Positions 1-9,008 of a stretch of 38,884 nucleotides of DNA are shown here, one piece after another; the first letter of the stretch is position 1, and every line of letters begins with the position of its first letter. The notes under the pieces are model-generated. The model did no database searches. It saw only the letters and a list, made by a program, of their open reading frames with translations, and was not told where the DNA came from. Source of the stretch: a virus; the IMG/VR virus record IMGVR_UViG_3300024346_003538, positions 1-38,884 of that record, one strand, 5' to 3'. A program made the translations under genes and the position numbers.

Positions 1-956
1 TATTAGTATGCGGCGCAGGCGGATTTATTGGCGCACATTTAGTTAAAGACCTTAAAGAAAAAGGGTATTATGTTATTGGTGCTGACTTGAAGCATCCTGA
101 ATATGTAGAAACTGCTGCTGACGAGTTTCATATAGCAGACTTGCGTGATCAATACGAAGTTAGCAAACTAGTAACTAGTGACTTATACGAAATATATCAA
201 TTAGCAGCTGACATGGGCGGAGCAGGATATATTTTTACAGGTGAAAATGATGCAGACATTATGCATAACTCGGCAATAATTAATTTAAATATTGTTAACG
301 AAATGGTAAAGAATAAAGTTTCTAGAGTATTTTATTCTTCTAGTGCTTGTATGTACCCTCAACAGTTACAAACAGATATTACAAATCCGTCGCTAGAGGA
401 ATCGTTGGCATATCCAGCAGATCCTGATTCGGACTACGGTTGGGAGAAGTTGTTTAGTGAAAGATTATATCTAGCGTATGCACGTAACTACAATTTGCAT
501 GTAAGGATTGCTCGACTACACAATATATATGGTCCTGAAGGTTCGTGGAATAATGGTAAAGAAAAATCACCTGCTGCATTATGCAGAAAAGTTGCTGAAA
601 CACAAAACGATAGTATTGAAGTTTGGGGATCAGGAAAACAAACACGGACATTTTTGTATATTGATGAATGTATAAAAGGAATTGATCGCATTATGAACGG
701 ATCTTATGATCAGCCAATAAATCTTGGTAGTGAAAGAATGATATCTATTAACGATCTTGCATACATGATAGGTAGCATTGCTCAAAAAAATATTAAAATT
801 ACAAATGTCGACGGACCGTTAGGAGTAATGGGCAGGAAAAGTAATAACAAGTTAATAAAAAGAGAACTGAAGTGGGCACCTAACGAAGACCTTGAGTATG
901 GTATTAAGAAAACATATGATTGGATATTGGAGCAAGTTCGGAATGCGTCTACCTAA
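1..956 (+). CDS. GDP-mannose 3,5-epimerase-like NAD-dependent epimerase (5' partial)
   Basis: The reading frame is open from base 3, so the gene begins upstream of the window. The first visible residues form the Rossmann glycine motif GAGGFIG of extended short-chain dehydrogenases. The stretches LAADMGG, SSSACMYP and HNIYGPEGSW, and GKEKSPAALCRK, closely follow plant and bacterial GDP-mannose 3,5-epimerase. The Cys in ACMYP and the Lys in GKEK match that family's catalytic pair, and the YGWEK motif supplies the Tyr-Lys pair of the SDR active site. The family turns GDP-mannose into GDP-L-galactose or GDP-gulose in the cytoplasm. The following gene overlaps its end by 14 bases, so they are probably co-transcribed. 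With the dehydrogenase at 5195-5911 and the glycosyltransferase-like genes it suggests a nucleotide-sugar or glycan role. The family call is strong; the exact substrate is inferred. Confidence 0.88.
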   Translation, partial: LVCGAGGFIGAHLVKDLKEKGYYVIGADLKHPEYVETAADEFHIADLRDQYEVSKLVTSDLYEIYQLAADMGGAGYIFTGENDADIMHNSAIINLNIVNEMVKNKVSRVFYSSSACMYPQQLQTDITNPSLEESLAYPADPDSDYGWEKLFSERLYLAYARNYNLHVRIARLHNIYGPEGSWNNGKEKSPAALCRKVAETQNDSIEVWGSGKQTRTFLYIDECIKGIDRIMNGSYDQPINLGSERMISINDLAYMIGSIAQKNIKITNVDGPLGVMGRKSNNKLIKRELKWAPNEDLEYGIKKTYDWILEQVRNAST

Positions 957-1965
957 TATAGTATCTTTTACGCCTTGGTATAATTCGGCAACAGAAATAC
1001 AAACCATAATTAAAACTACTCATGTAGATGTAATTAATTTCTTTTACTTCTATGAAGGCGAACTGTCTAAGATAACCCCTGCTGTTGTTAAACATATTAA
1101 CAAACATAATATTACCTGTAATATAGTGTTAGCATCGTCTATTAATCACCAAACAGAACTTGTAAAAGAACTTGGTATAGATATAGAATTATGTAATTTT
1201 TACGAATGGTTTGATTTCTTTATTCTGTTTGCGTATCACAATATGCATCATCAACCTAATTTTTATAATAATACTAAGAAATATTTAGAAGGATACGACT
1301 ATAAGTTTACTATACCATATTCTTGTTTTAATCATAGAGCAAAACCTCATCGTGTTGCATTAATTGATCAACTAGCAAAGCAAAATATACTAAACAAAGG
1401 TCTTGTATCTTTTTTAGGTGCAGGCGGGCATGGTATAGAATTTAAACATTATGATGGTAAACTATTAACACTAGGAGATAATTTTAATCAAGATCATCCT
1501 TATATTTTTAATAAACAATATTTTGAAAGTTTCTTACACGTTGCTACTGAATCTTGGATCGAAGAATTTTTTCTAACAGAAAAAACTACAATGCGATTAT
1601 TATTTGGATTACCTTTTTTAACTCTAGGCTGCAAACATTTTCATAAAAATCTAAAAGACATGGGATTTGTGTTATACGATGAAATTTTTGATTATAGGTT
1701 TGATGATGAAGAACTTATAGATGATCGAGTAGACGGAATTATTAAAAATATTGAATATGTTCTTAACAGCGATGTTAACGAGTTATACCAAAAAATTAAA
1801 GAACCACTTGAATATAATAGGAAAGTGGCACTAGAATATGTAAAAGGTAAAACAATCCCTAGTATAGTAAAAGCACAAATGGCAGAGTCTACTGCTAAAC
1901 CTACTCGCACAGGATTAGATTTTGATCTTTATTCCATGTCACTTTACTTGACAAGTCTACAATAA
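943..1965 (+). CDS. Glycosyltransferase-like protein of viral type
   Basis: This 340-residue protein is best started at the ATG at 943, which overlaps the epimerase stop, rather than at a TTG 51 bases upstream. No complete classical motif is present. The C-terminal third carries FLTEKT followed by GLPFLTLG, then a Lys/His-rich helix and LKDMGF. This resembles the end of fucosyltransferase-like and other viral glycosyltransferase families, where a Glu-Lys pair contacts the sugar nucleotide. The N-terminal half (residues about 1-110) looks like an alternating strand and helix domain. Position between an epimerase and a tandem glycosyltransferase-like gene supports a glycan role. Glycosyltransferase is an inference from the C-terminal pattern and context; it could be an unrelated conserved phage protein. 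Confidence 0.5.
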   Translation: MRLPNIVSFTPWYNSATEIQTIIKTTHVDVINFFYFYEGELSKITPAVVKHINKHNITCNIVLASSINHQTELVKELGIDIELCNFYEWFDFFILFAYHNMHHQPNFYNNTKKYLEGYDYKFTIPYSCFNHRAKPHRVALIDQLAKQNILNKGLVSFLGAGGHGIEFKHYDGKLLTLGDNFNQDHPYIFNKQYFESFLHVATESWIEEFFLTEKTTMRLLFGLPFLTLGCKHFHKNLKDMGFVLYDEIFDYRFDDEELIDDRVDGIIKNIEYVLNSDVNELYQKIKEPLEYNRKVALEYVKGKTIPSIVKAQMAESTAKPTRTGLDFDLYSMSLYLTSLQ

Positions 1966-1976
1966 GGCTGTATAAT
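1948..1976 (+). promoter_or_regulatory. Consensus sigma70 promoter inside the end of the preceding gene
   Basis: A perfect TTGACA at 1948-1953 is followed after exactly 17 bases by a perfect TATAAT at 1971-1976. It overlaps the last codons of the preceding gene. The ATG of the next gene (1983) sits about where transcription would begin, so the transcript may be leaderless. Confidence 0.7.
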
Positions 1977-1982
1977 AATAAG

Positions 1983-3662
1983 ATGTATGATATAATATTT
2001 GTATCACCAAAGAATAATCAGCCTCGGTACAAGACACTGTGTACAAAATACCCCACGGCTAAATTTACAACTAGTTTTGAACAAGCACAACGTAAAGCTC
2101 TAAGCGACATGTTTTATGTTGTTTGGGACGATTTAGATGTAAGTGATACATTTGAATTTGATTACGAAGTAGCCGATTGGGATAAGAAATATGTACATAC
2201 GTTTTTAAATGATAGTTACTATGATGGCATATGTTTAGTACCAAAAGATCTACACATATCGGCAAAAGAAATAAAACATAGGTTCTTTGTAAACAAAAAA
2301 GAAGTTGACATTGTAGCAAGTATGCCTGCAAAGTATGACGTTTTTGATATAGATACATATGAAGATTACGAAAATGCACTTGAAAAGTGTAATACCAATA
2401 TGTTTTGGTGCATATGGAAGAATGTAGAAGTAACCAAAAGTGTCATACTAACGTCATACTTCAGTCACCATAACAGTTATGATAGAAATGAAAATCATGT
2501 GTATAAGAATTTATGTAATGACGAAGAAAGTTATCATGGCGGAATAGTACTTGCGTCTATTAATAAGCCCTTGTCTAAAAGAGAAGTAGAACATAGATTT
2601 TTGATTAATAGAAAAGAAGTTGACATAGTTGCTAGTAGGTATAGATACCCAAGACATGTCGTTAGTTCGTATGAACAATATGAAAAATTATTAACTACTG
2701 AAACTAGTTCGTTGTTTTGGCTTATATGGGATAATATTTCTATAACAGATAAAACAATATTTGACTTATATTATAATCCTACAGATGGCAGATACGATGC
2801 TGATAGGGATATGCATCATGTTTATCAACATTTGTTTAACGGAGAAGCAACATACCATAATGGAGTTGTGTTATCGACAACTAAACACCAACTAGGCAGA
2901 CGAGAATTTAATAGTAGATATGTAGTTGCACGAAAAGAACATGAGCAAGTAGTATCAGAGCCGTTGCCTTATGACGTTGCCTTTATCAGCTATAAAGAAC
3001 CTAATGCTGATAAACACTTTCAGAAACTACAGGATAAAATTAGACAAGAAGATCCAAGAATAAATTTACGTTGGATAAGAGATGTAAAAGGAATACACCA
3101 AGCACATAAAAAAGCGGCTGAGATATCATCAACTAGAATGTTTTTTGTAGTAGACGGAGATGCTGATATGTGTGATGATTTTAAATTTGATTACCAAGTG
3201 CCTGTGTGGGACGAAACAACCGTGCATGTATGGAGAAGTATAAATCCTGTTAATGGATTACAGTACGGAAACGGTGGCGTTAAATTATTGCCAAGACTAC
3301 TTACAGAAAACGTAGATGTTAACACAACTGACATGACTACTAGTATTAGTGATAGGTTTAAAGTTGTAGATCAGTTAAGTAATTATACAGTGTTTAATAC
3401 TGATGCATACAATACTTGGAAAAGTGCATTTAGAGAATGTACTAAACTAGCAAGTAAAAGTATTACTGGACAAATTGACGATGAAACAGAAGATAGATTG
3501 CAAGCATGGCTACATCCTATACCAGATGCATCATTTAGAGCAGAAGCAAAACGTGGCGCTGAACAAGGCACTGTGTTTGGAAAAGAAAATAAAAACAAGC
3601 CCGAAGTTCTTGCACTTATTAACGACTTTGATTGGCTAGAGGAAAGATTCAATGATCAATAA
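1983..3662 (+). CDS. Tandem-repeat glycosyltransferase-like protein
   Basis: The 559-residue protein is built of about four related units, near residues 1-117, 118-223, 224-328 and 329-450, plus a C-terminal region to 559. The first three units end in similar segments (FFVNKKEVDIVAS, FLINRKEVDIVAS and YVVARKEHEQVVS). Each unit contains a hydrophobic strand plus acidic site: MFYVVWDD, MFWCIWKN, LFWLIWDN and MFFVVDGDAD. Only the last has a clear DxD-type motif (DGD near residues 391-393), as in GT-A-like glycosyltransferases. Its opening YDVAFISYKEPNAD and VKGIHQAHKKAAE match a protein type common in marine phages. No good ribosome site precedes the ATG. The next gene overlaps its end by 11 bases. 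Glycosyl transfer is inferred from fold-like motifs and neighbours. Confidence 0.6.
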   Translation: MYDIIFVSPKNNQPRYKTLCTKYPTAKFTTSFEQAQRKALSDMFYVVWDDLDVSDTFEFDYEVADWDKKYVHTFLNDSYYDGICLVPKDLHISAKEIKHRFFVNKKEVDIVASMPAKYDVFDIDTYEDYENALEKCNTNMFWCIWKNVEVTKSVILTSYFSHHNSYDRNENHVYKNLCNDEESYHGGIVLASINKPLSKREVEHRFLINRKEVDIVASRYRYPRHVVSSYEQYEKLLTTETSSLFWLIWDNISITDKTIFDLYYNPTDGRYDADRDMHHVYQHLFNGEATYHNGVVLSTTKHQLGRREFNSRYVVARKEHEQVVSEPLPYDVAFISYKEPNADKHFQKLQDKIRQEDPRINLRWIRDVKGIHQAHKKAAEISSTRMFFVVDGDADMCDDFKFDYQVPVWDETTVHVWRSINPVNGLQYGNGGVKLLPRLLTENVDVNTTDMTTSISDRFKVVDQLSNYTVFNTDAYNTWKSAFRECTKLASKSITGQIDDETEDRLQAWLHPIPDASFRAEAKRGAEQGTVFGKENKNKPEVLALINDFDWLEERFNDQ

Positions 3663-4215
3663 ACATTTTTGTGTACCTATATTAGTTGAAGATAACTTTT
3701 GCATGGACGATATACCTGCAATGAAAAAAGTTATTGATAATGAAGTAAAGCCTAACAATACATTAGATGCACATATTCAAACAACACATGGCACCAATCA
3801 ACAGTTATTCCAGCATAGCGAGTTTAATAATTTTAATCAAGCTATGTTAGAAAAGTCTTTCCACTTTATGAAAGACCTTGGCTATGCTGGAGAAAATGTA
3901 GGCATTACAAATATGTGGGCAAACAAAGTAGGCAAGCATGATTATCATATGCCGCATGTACATGGTGGCGCAATTGTTACAGGAGTGTATTACTTAGATG
4001 CTCCTAAAGATGCAAAGATTAATTTTAGTACAGCAAGTTATGATTTAGAAATACATCCTGAAGAACAGACAGAATACAACGAAACTAAAGTTTCTTATGA
4101 TTGCAAGCCTGGTAGATTAATCTTGTTTAAAGGAACAACTAAACATTGGTGCGATAGTCATTTACAAGATGATTACAAATACACACTAGCATTTAATATT
4201 GCAAGGCGCTTATGA
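3652..4215 (+). CDS. Putative 2OG-Fe(II) oxygenase, phage type
   Basis: This 187-residue protein has the layout of the 2OG-Fe(II) oxygenase family typical of marine phages (PF13759/TIGR02466-like). A His-rich metal site lies in YHMPHVHGG (residues 98-106), followed at once by a strand reading TGVYYLDAP. The distal site is GRLILFKGTTKHWCDSH (His165) followed by YTLAFNI. Such enzymes use 2-oxoglutarate, iron and oxygen to hydroxylate a substrate that here is unknown. It overlaps the upstream gene by 11 bases and the downstream radical SAM gene by 4 bases (ATGA), so the three are translationally coupled. It is one of six oxygenase-like genes in the first 18 kb. Confidence 0.72.
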   Translation: MINKHFCVPILVEDNFCMDDIPAMKKVIDNEVKPNNTLDAHIQTTHGTNQQLFQHSEFNNFNQAMLEKSFHFMKDLGYAGENVGITNMWANKVGKHDYHMPHVHGGAIVTGVYYLDAPKDAKINFSTASYDLEIHPEEQTEYNETKVSYDCKPGRLILFKGTTKHWCDSHLQDDYKYTLAFNIARRL

Positions 4216-5198
4216 ATAATACTTACGAGCAAATACCATGGCAAGATATTACGGAATTCGGCCAGAAAACTCTCCTAGAGAGCCATCTTTTCACAGTCTC
4301 TTGGATCACCACTAGATATTGTAATTATTCGTGCAGTTATTGCTGGCCACACGCAAGATCTAGTGTCCCAGACAAGAAGCCGACAGAATTGTACTTAAAG
4401 ACCATGGATAGTATCAAAGCACAAGCTCGTGCAAATAACTTTACAAACTTCCATTTTAGTTTCAGCGGCGGAGAGCCCACAGCAAATAAACAGTTTATGC
4501 CATTAGTTGAGCATTACTGTAATGACACAGAAGCTGAGTATCAAAGCATACACATGACTACAAATCTATCACCAGGCCCTATTTGGTGGGATAAGTATAT
4601 ACATAACACAAAAAGTTTACAACGCCGAAGTGTTACAGCAAGTTTTCATGCAGAGTTTGCAGATGAACAAAAGTTCGGTGATACATGTTTACAACTTATG
4701 GAAGGAGGAGTATATGTTACAATCAATCAAGTTATGGTGCCGCAAATGTTCGAAGAACTTTATGAACGCCTGGAACGATTTGCCGCCAGAGGTATTAACG
4801 TCACTCTCAAGCCCCAGTCCGATCCAACCGCCTCCCACGTGGTACATGGATACACTGAAGACCAGATCACAATCTTGCGACAAGGATTCCCACAGCAAGT
4901 CTACGGAGAACAACTTGCCCAAGTAGCACTATACGATGCTAAAGGAAACGAATACGAAATAGATCAAGCAGAACGTTTTAATGCATTTGGATTTAATAAG
5001 TTTCAAGGATGGGAATGTAATGCAGGGTATCAAGGTATCATAATACGAGATACTGAAGTAAGACGTAGTCATAGTTGTCACGATGACATACTAGGTACTA
5101 CAACTGGCGGCTTTGAAATATTTAAACAACCAAAGCCGTGTATAACTCCTAGTTGTATGAGTAGTGCAGATAGTAAACTACCAAAGAGAAAAATATGA
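4212..5198 (+). CDS. Radical SAM enzyme with C-terminal cysteine region
   Basis: The 328-residue protein has the radical SAM cluster motif CNYSCSYC (Cys37, Cys41, Cys44) and an SGGEP SAM-binding motif near residue 85. The C-terminal third adds the pattern FQGWECNAG, a Cys in SHSCHDD and PCITPSC, which looks like a ligand set for an extra iron-sulphur cluster. The same tail pattern occurs in the radical SAM genes at 9009-10082 and 10079-10978, so the three are paralogs. Enzymes with auxiliary clusters often modify peptides or sugars; the substrate here is unknown. The gene is coupled by 4-base overlaps to the oxygenase before it and the dehydrogenase after it. Confidence 0.85.
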   Translation: MNNTYEQIPWQDITEFGQKTLLESHLFTVSWITTRYCNYSCSYCWPHARSSVPDKKPTELYLKTMDSIKAQARANNFTNFHFSFSGGEPTANKQFMPLVEHYCNDTEAEYQSIHMTTNLSPGPIWWDKYIHNTKSLQRRSVTASFHAEFADEQKFGDTCLQLMEGGVYVTINQVMVPQMFEELYERLERFAARGINVTLKPQSDPTASHVVHGYTEDQITILRQGFPQQVYGEQLAQVALYDAKGNEYEIDQAERFNAFGFNKFQGWECNAGYQGIIIRDTEVRRSHSCHDDILGTTTGGFEIFKQPKPCITPSCMSSADSKLPKRKI

Positions 5199-5911
5199 AG
5201 TTTGGAATATTAGGTCATGGCTTTGTTGGCAAAGCTACAATGTTAGGATTAAGATTACCTAACGACACAATTATACATGATCTTAATTTGAATACAAATA
5301 GAAGTATATTAGACGATGCTGATGTAGTATTTGTATGTATTCCTACTAATACACAAACTGACGTTAACATATTAATTAGCGAGATAGAACAACTAAAAGC
5401 AGATACAGTTATAATCCGTAGTACATTGCCAATTGGTGCATGTGAAAGAATAAACAAACCTTGTGTAATATATATGCCAGAATTTTTACGAGAAAGACAT
5501 TGGGAAACTGATTGTCTTAATCGCCCTTTAATTGTAGGGTGCAACAGTGAAGTTCCAACATGGCTTAATGACATTTATGATATAGTAACATGCTCTACAA
5601 AAGAAGCAGAGCTTGTAAAAATGTTTTCAAATAATCTTGCTGTAATGCGTATTGCTTTTGCCAATACATTTTATGACCTAGCAAATAGTGTTGATGCAAA
5701 CTATGATGCTGTTAAAGATATGTTTCTTGCTGTACAGCCAAAACAATCATATTTAGATGTACCAGGGTTTGATAATAAACAAGGATTCGGTGGAAAGTGT
5801 TTACCAAAAGATTTAGATTTCTTAATTTCTACATTAGATGTACAAGGTATAAATTCAACAGTCTTTAAAGAAATAAAAAAGTTAAACAAAGAGTGGCAAG
5901 ATGAAGGTTGA
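5195..5911 (+). CDS. Short UDP-glucose/GDP-mannose dehydrogenase family protein
   Basis: At 238 residues this is about half the usual length of UDP-glucose 6-dehydrogenases. The N-terminal Rossmann motif is GILGHGFVG (residues 4-12), followed by VVFVCIPTNT and IIRSTLPIGA, then a central dimerisation helix. The catalytic-cysteine motif is GFGGKCLPKDLDFL, with Cys202. The C-terminal nucleotide-sugar binding domain of full-length enzymes is absent. Cognate enzymes oxidise a nucleotide sugar twice, to a uronic acid, using NAD. Retention of the Cys and both folds suggests a functional short variant, as seen in other marine phages. It overlaps its neighbours by 4 and 11 bases and fits a sugar-modification operon with the epimerase at the window start. 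Confidence 0.8.
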   Translation: MKFGILGHGFVGKATMLGLRLPNDTIIHDLNLNTNRSILDDADVVFVCIPTNTQTDVNILISEIEQLKADTVIIRSTLPIGACERINKPCVIYMPEFLRERHWETDCLNRPLIVGCNSEVPTWLNDIYDIVTCSTKEAELVKMFSNNLAVMRIAFANTFYDLANSVDANYDAVKDMFLAVQPKQSYLDVPGFDNKQGFGGKCLPKDLDFLISTLDVQGINSTVFKEIKKLNKEWQDEG

Positions 5912-6515
5912 TATACAAGACGTATTATTTTGGATGGATGCTATTCGAGATAGTGATGATACATATCGTACACTTGAAAGTTTTTGGAAAGGGCAAGTAA
6001 ACAGCAAAGTATGGTTAGCTGAGAACCTATTAGAATTTGTACCCGTTAGACCGTTAAATATCGTCATACACGGTGGGTGGAACGGAGTGCTGGCAAGTAT
6101 ACTCTTTAACTCTAATATTGCTGTACAGCGCATTACAAGCGTTGATATAGACCCTGTGTGCGAAGATATAGCAAACACTGTAAACAGACGTTACTTAGAT
6201 GACAACAAATTTAGTGCTGTAACAGCGGATATGTGTGAACACACTAGTGATGCTGATGTAGTTATTAATACAAGTTGCGAGCATATTACACAAGAACAAT
6301 ACAACAAGTGGCTAAGCAATCAACCAAATAATGCTACAATTGTATTGCAGAGTAATAATTATTTTGAGCTAGACGAGCATATTAGGTGTTCCTCTAGTGT
6401 AGACGATTTTATAAAAATGTCTAACATCCAGGTCCTTTACAAAGGAGAGTTAGAAACGCCTAAATACTATAGATATATGATTATAGGAATAAAAGAAGAA
6501 AAGAAGAATGTTTAA
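5901..6515 (+). CDS. SAM-dependent methyltransferase-like protein
   Basis: This is a 204-residue protein with a Rossmann-like order of strands: LNIVIHGGWNGVLASIL in the motif I position, ITSVDIDPVCEDIA (acidic motif II, likely contacting the SAM ribose), then SAVTADM and DVVINTSCEHIT. This is the layout of class I methyltransferases, with an unusual HGGWNG in place of the standard glycine loop. The substrate is not predictable. It overlaps the dehydrogenase by 11 bases and the following radical SAM gene by 8 bases, placing it in the same operon. A non-catalytic SAM-binding protein is possible. Confidence 0.6.
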   Translation: MKVDIQDVLFWMDAIRDSDDTYRTLESFWKGQVNSKVWLAENLLEFVPVRPLNIVIHGGWNGVLASILFNSNIAVQRITSVDIDPVCEDIANTVNRRYLDDNKFSAVTADMCEHTSDADVVINTSCEHITQEQYNKWLSNQPNNATIVLQSNNYFELDEHIRCSSSVDDFIKMSNIQVLYKGELETPKYYRYMIIGIKEEKKNV

Positions 6516-7575
6516 ATTTAATCAATTAGAAAATATTCATCTTGAAATAACAAATAGATGCCAGGCTAGTTGCCCAATGTGTAGTCGAAATATACACGGC
6601 GGCTTAGAAAACCCATTGATTAAAAATCAAGACTGGACAATAACAGATTTTAAGAAAATATTAACTACTGAAGTATTACAACAATTAAAAGGATTTTACT
6701 TTTGTGGAAACTTTGGTGATCCTATTATTAATAACGATCTAATAGATATGTGCAGTTATAGTAGAGATGTTAATCCTAATTTAGATGTTAGAATACATAC
6801 TAATGGCGGCGCACGAAGTACAGATTGGTGGAAGAAACTTGCAAAGGCATTGCCAGTAGGCCACAATGTTATTTTTGCAATTGACGGATTAGCTGACACT
6901 CATAGCCTATACAGAGTAGGTACTGACTTTAACAAAGTATTAGAAAATGCTAAAGCGTTTATTAGTGCAGGCGGAACAGCAGAATGGGCGTTCATAAAAT
7001 TTAAACACAATGAACATCAACAAGGCGCAGCAGAAGAATTAGCAAAAACACATGGCTTTGCTAGATTTACTTATAAAGATAGTGCAAGATTTGTTGCTAC
7101 TGAACAGTTTCCAGTTTATGATGCAGCTGGTAATACAACACGGTATTTAGAACCACCTACTGGCAGTAAAATTAATCTTATTACACAAGACGTAATTGAC
7201 AATTATAAAGACATTGTAGATGCAAGTGAAATTGATTGTTATGTAGCCCAAACAAAAGAAATTTATATAGATGCTTATAAGAAGATTATGCCCTGTTGTT
7301 TTTTAGCAAGTATTCCTTATAACTATGCTGCTACAAACGATACTACAAAAACTATTAGATTAGAAATTGAACAACAGTACGCTGACTTAATAAAAGATTT
7401 AGGAAATACAAATGCATTAGAGCATACTGTGCAATCAGTAATAGATTCCGATGCTTGGCAAACAGTATGGGACAAGTATTGGGGTATAGAAAAGTTAATT
7501 ACATGTGCCAGGACTTGCGGAGTAAATAAACTTAGTAAACCAAAAGATCAGTTTATAGAGCACACTGAACTATGA
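6508..7575 (+). CDS. Radical SAM enzyme, SPASM-like
   Basis: The 355-residue protein carries the cluster motif CQASCPMC (Cys18, Cys22, Cys25), close to the N-terminus in EITNRC as is usual for this superfamily. A glycine-rich NFGDP replaces the usual GGEP. The C-terminal region has further cysteines (IDCYVAQ, MPCCFLA and TCARTCG), consistent with an auxiliary Fe-S cluster of SPASM or twitch type. SPASM enzymes often act on peptides, but sugar and other substrates are known. A purine-rich stretch precedes the ATG, which lies inside the end of the previous gene. The next gene follows after 15 bases. Confidence 0.82.
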   Translation: MFKFNQLENIHLEITNRCQASCPMCSRNIHGGLENPLIKNQDWTITDFKKILTTEVLQQLKGFYFCGNFGDPIINNDLIDMCSYSRDVNPNLDVRIHTNGGARSTDWWKKLAKALPVGHNVIFAIDGLADTHSLYRVGTDFNKVLENAKAFISAGGTAEWAFIKFKHNEHQQGAAEELAKTHGFARFTYKDSARFVATEQFPVYDAAGNTTRYLEPPTGSKINLITQDVIDNYKDIVDASEIDCYVAQTKEIYIDAYKKIMPCCFLASIPYNYAATNDTTKTIRLEIEQQYADLIKDLGNTNALEHTVQSVIDSDAWQTVWDKYWGIEKLITCARTCGVNKLSKPKDQFIEHTEL

Positions 7576-7590
7576 GTAAGGAATAAAATA

Positions 7591-8979
7591 ATGTCTGACT
7601 TAGAAAAATATCAAGCTGAAATAGCAAAAGTAAGTGGTACCGAAACATTTTGTGTGCTACCGTGGATACACTTTGCTACTAGGCCTAACGGTGATATGCG
7701 CTTATGTTGTTCGTCTAACGCAAGCGGAGCAGGCGGCGATCACACAGTCGGTCTTGTTAAAATGGAAAATGGAAAGCCAGCAAACTTTGGTAGAGAGACT
7801 CCCATGGAGGCATGGAATAACGACTACATGAAAAGTGTGCGTACTACTATGCTTAACGGAGAAATTCCTGCAAGTTGCACAAAATGTTTTAAAGAAGAAA
7901 GTCAAGGTATTGTAAGCAAACGTATTTGGGAAACAGGCACCTGGCATCAAGACGATAATGGTGTAGATATTCCTGAACTTATTCGTCAAACAAAAGAAGA
8001 CGGCACAGTACCAGAAGATTTAAAATATTTGGATCTAAGATTAGGACATACATGCAACATTAAGTGTGTAATGTGTAGCCCACATGATTCAAGTAGGTGG
8101 GTTGCGGACCATAAAAAACTTATTCCTGTGATACAAGATCCTGAAGTTAAAAGACAAATGCAATGGGATCGTAAAGACTTTAATAACAAATGGCACGAGA
8201 AAGATTCATTCTGGGAAGAAATGAATGCTCAAATTCCTAACCTAAGACAAGTGTACTTTGCTGGAGGCGAACCTCTAATGATTAAAGAACACAAAATGTT
8301 TATTGAAGAAATACTTCGTCAAGGATATCAAGATAAAATACTATTGCGTTACAACTCAAATGGCTTGCTTGTAGACGAAGACTTAATTGAGATGTGGTCA
8401 AAGTTTAAAAAGGTTAAGTTTGCTGTAAGTATGGATGCAAGTCACGGACGTGATGAATACATTCGCTATCCTACTAACTGGGATACTGTAGAAAAGACTT
8501 TACATATGCTAGACAATACACCCGACAACATACAAACAAGTTTGGCAACAGCAATACAAATATTCAATGTAAAGCACTTGCCCGACTTTATGAAGTGGAA
8601 ACTAGAAAGCGGATTTAAAAAACTAAACAACGGAACAATGCCAGGCGGCGTACAAATGGGCGGAGGCTTAGTTAACATGCACTTGCTGTATATTCCGACT
8701 TTCCTTAGTATACAAATACTACCAGAACACGACAAGCAAGAAGTTAAAGAACGCTTTATGGACTTTAAAGATTGGTTATGGAAAAACTATAGACAAGATG
8801 ACGACTTTTGGAAACATAATCCTTATGGATGGAATCGTTGGGAAGCTGTAATGAATCACATGAACGCAGCAGATAATAGTCATATGTTGCCTGGGTTTAA
8901 AGAGTATACAAATAAGCTAGACGCAATACGAGGATTAAGTGCAGCAACAGTTTTTCCAGAACTAGCTCATTTACTATGA
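7591..8979 (+). CDS. Radical SAM enzyme with N-terminal cysteine domain (twitch-type)
   Basis: This 462-residue protein has two parts. Residues about 18-110 contain FCVLPWIHFATRPNGDMRLCC and SCTKCF, a SPASM-like cysteine region placed before the catalytic domain. The core motif CNIKCVMC (Cys155, Cys159, Cys162) and AGGEPL follow. The gene at 10971-12236 has the same order and matching segments (EAWNND, SCTKCF or VCKPCF, AGGEPL), so they are paralogs on opposite strands. A ribosome site TAAGGA lies 8 bases before the ATG. It is the last gene of the first + strand block; the facing gene ends 29 bases away. Function is unknown; the family is common in marine T4-like phages. Confidence 0.85.
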   Translation: MSDLEKYQAEIAKVSGTETFCVLPWIHFATRPNGDMRLCCSSNASGAGGDHTVGLVKMENGKPANFGRETPMEAWNNDYMKSVRTTMLNGEIPASCTKCFKEESQGIVSKRIWETGTWHQDDNGVDIPELIRQTKEDGTVPEDLKYLDLRLGHTCNIKCVMCSPHDSSRWVADHKKLIPVIQDPEVKRQMQWDRKDFNNKWHEKDSFWEEMNAQIPNLRQVYFAGGEPLMIKEHKMFIEEILRQGYQDKILLRYNSNGLLVDEDLIEMWSKFKKVKFAVSMDASHGRDEYIRYPTNWDTVEKTLHMLDNTPDNIQTSLATAIQIFNVKHLPDFMKWKLESGFKKLNNGTMPGGVQMGGGLVNMHLLYIPTFLSIQILPEHDKQEVKERFMDFKDWLWKNYRQDDDFWKHNPYGWNRWEAVMNHMNAADNSHMLPGFKEYTNKLDAIRGLSAATVFPELAHLL

Positions 8980-9008
8980 TTAAAGAAATAGTATGCAATA
9001 AACGAAAA

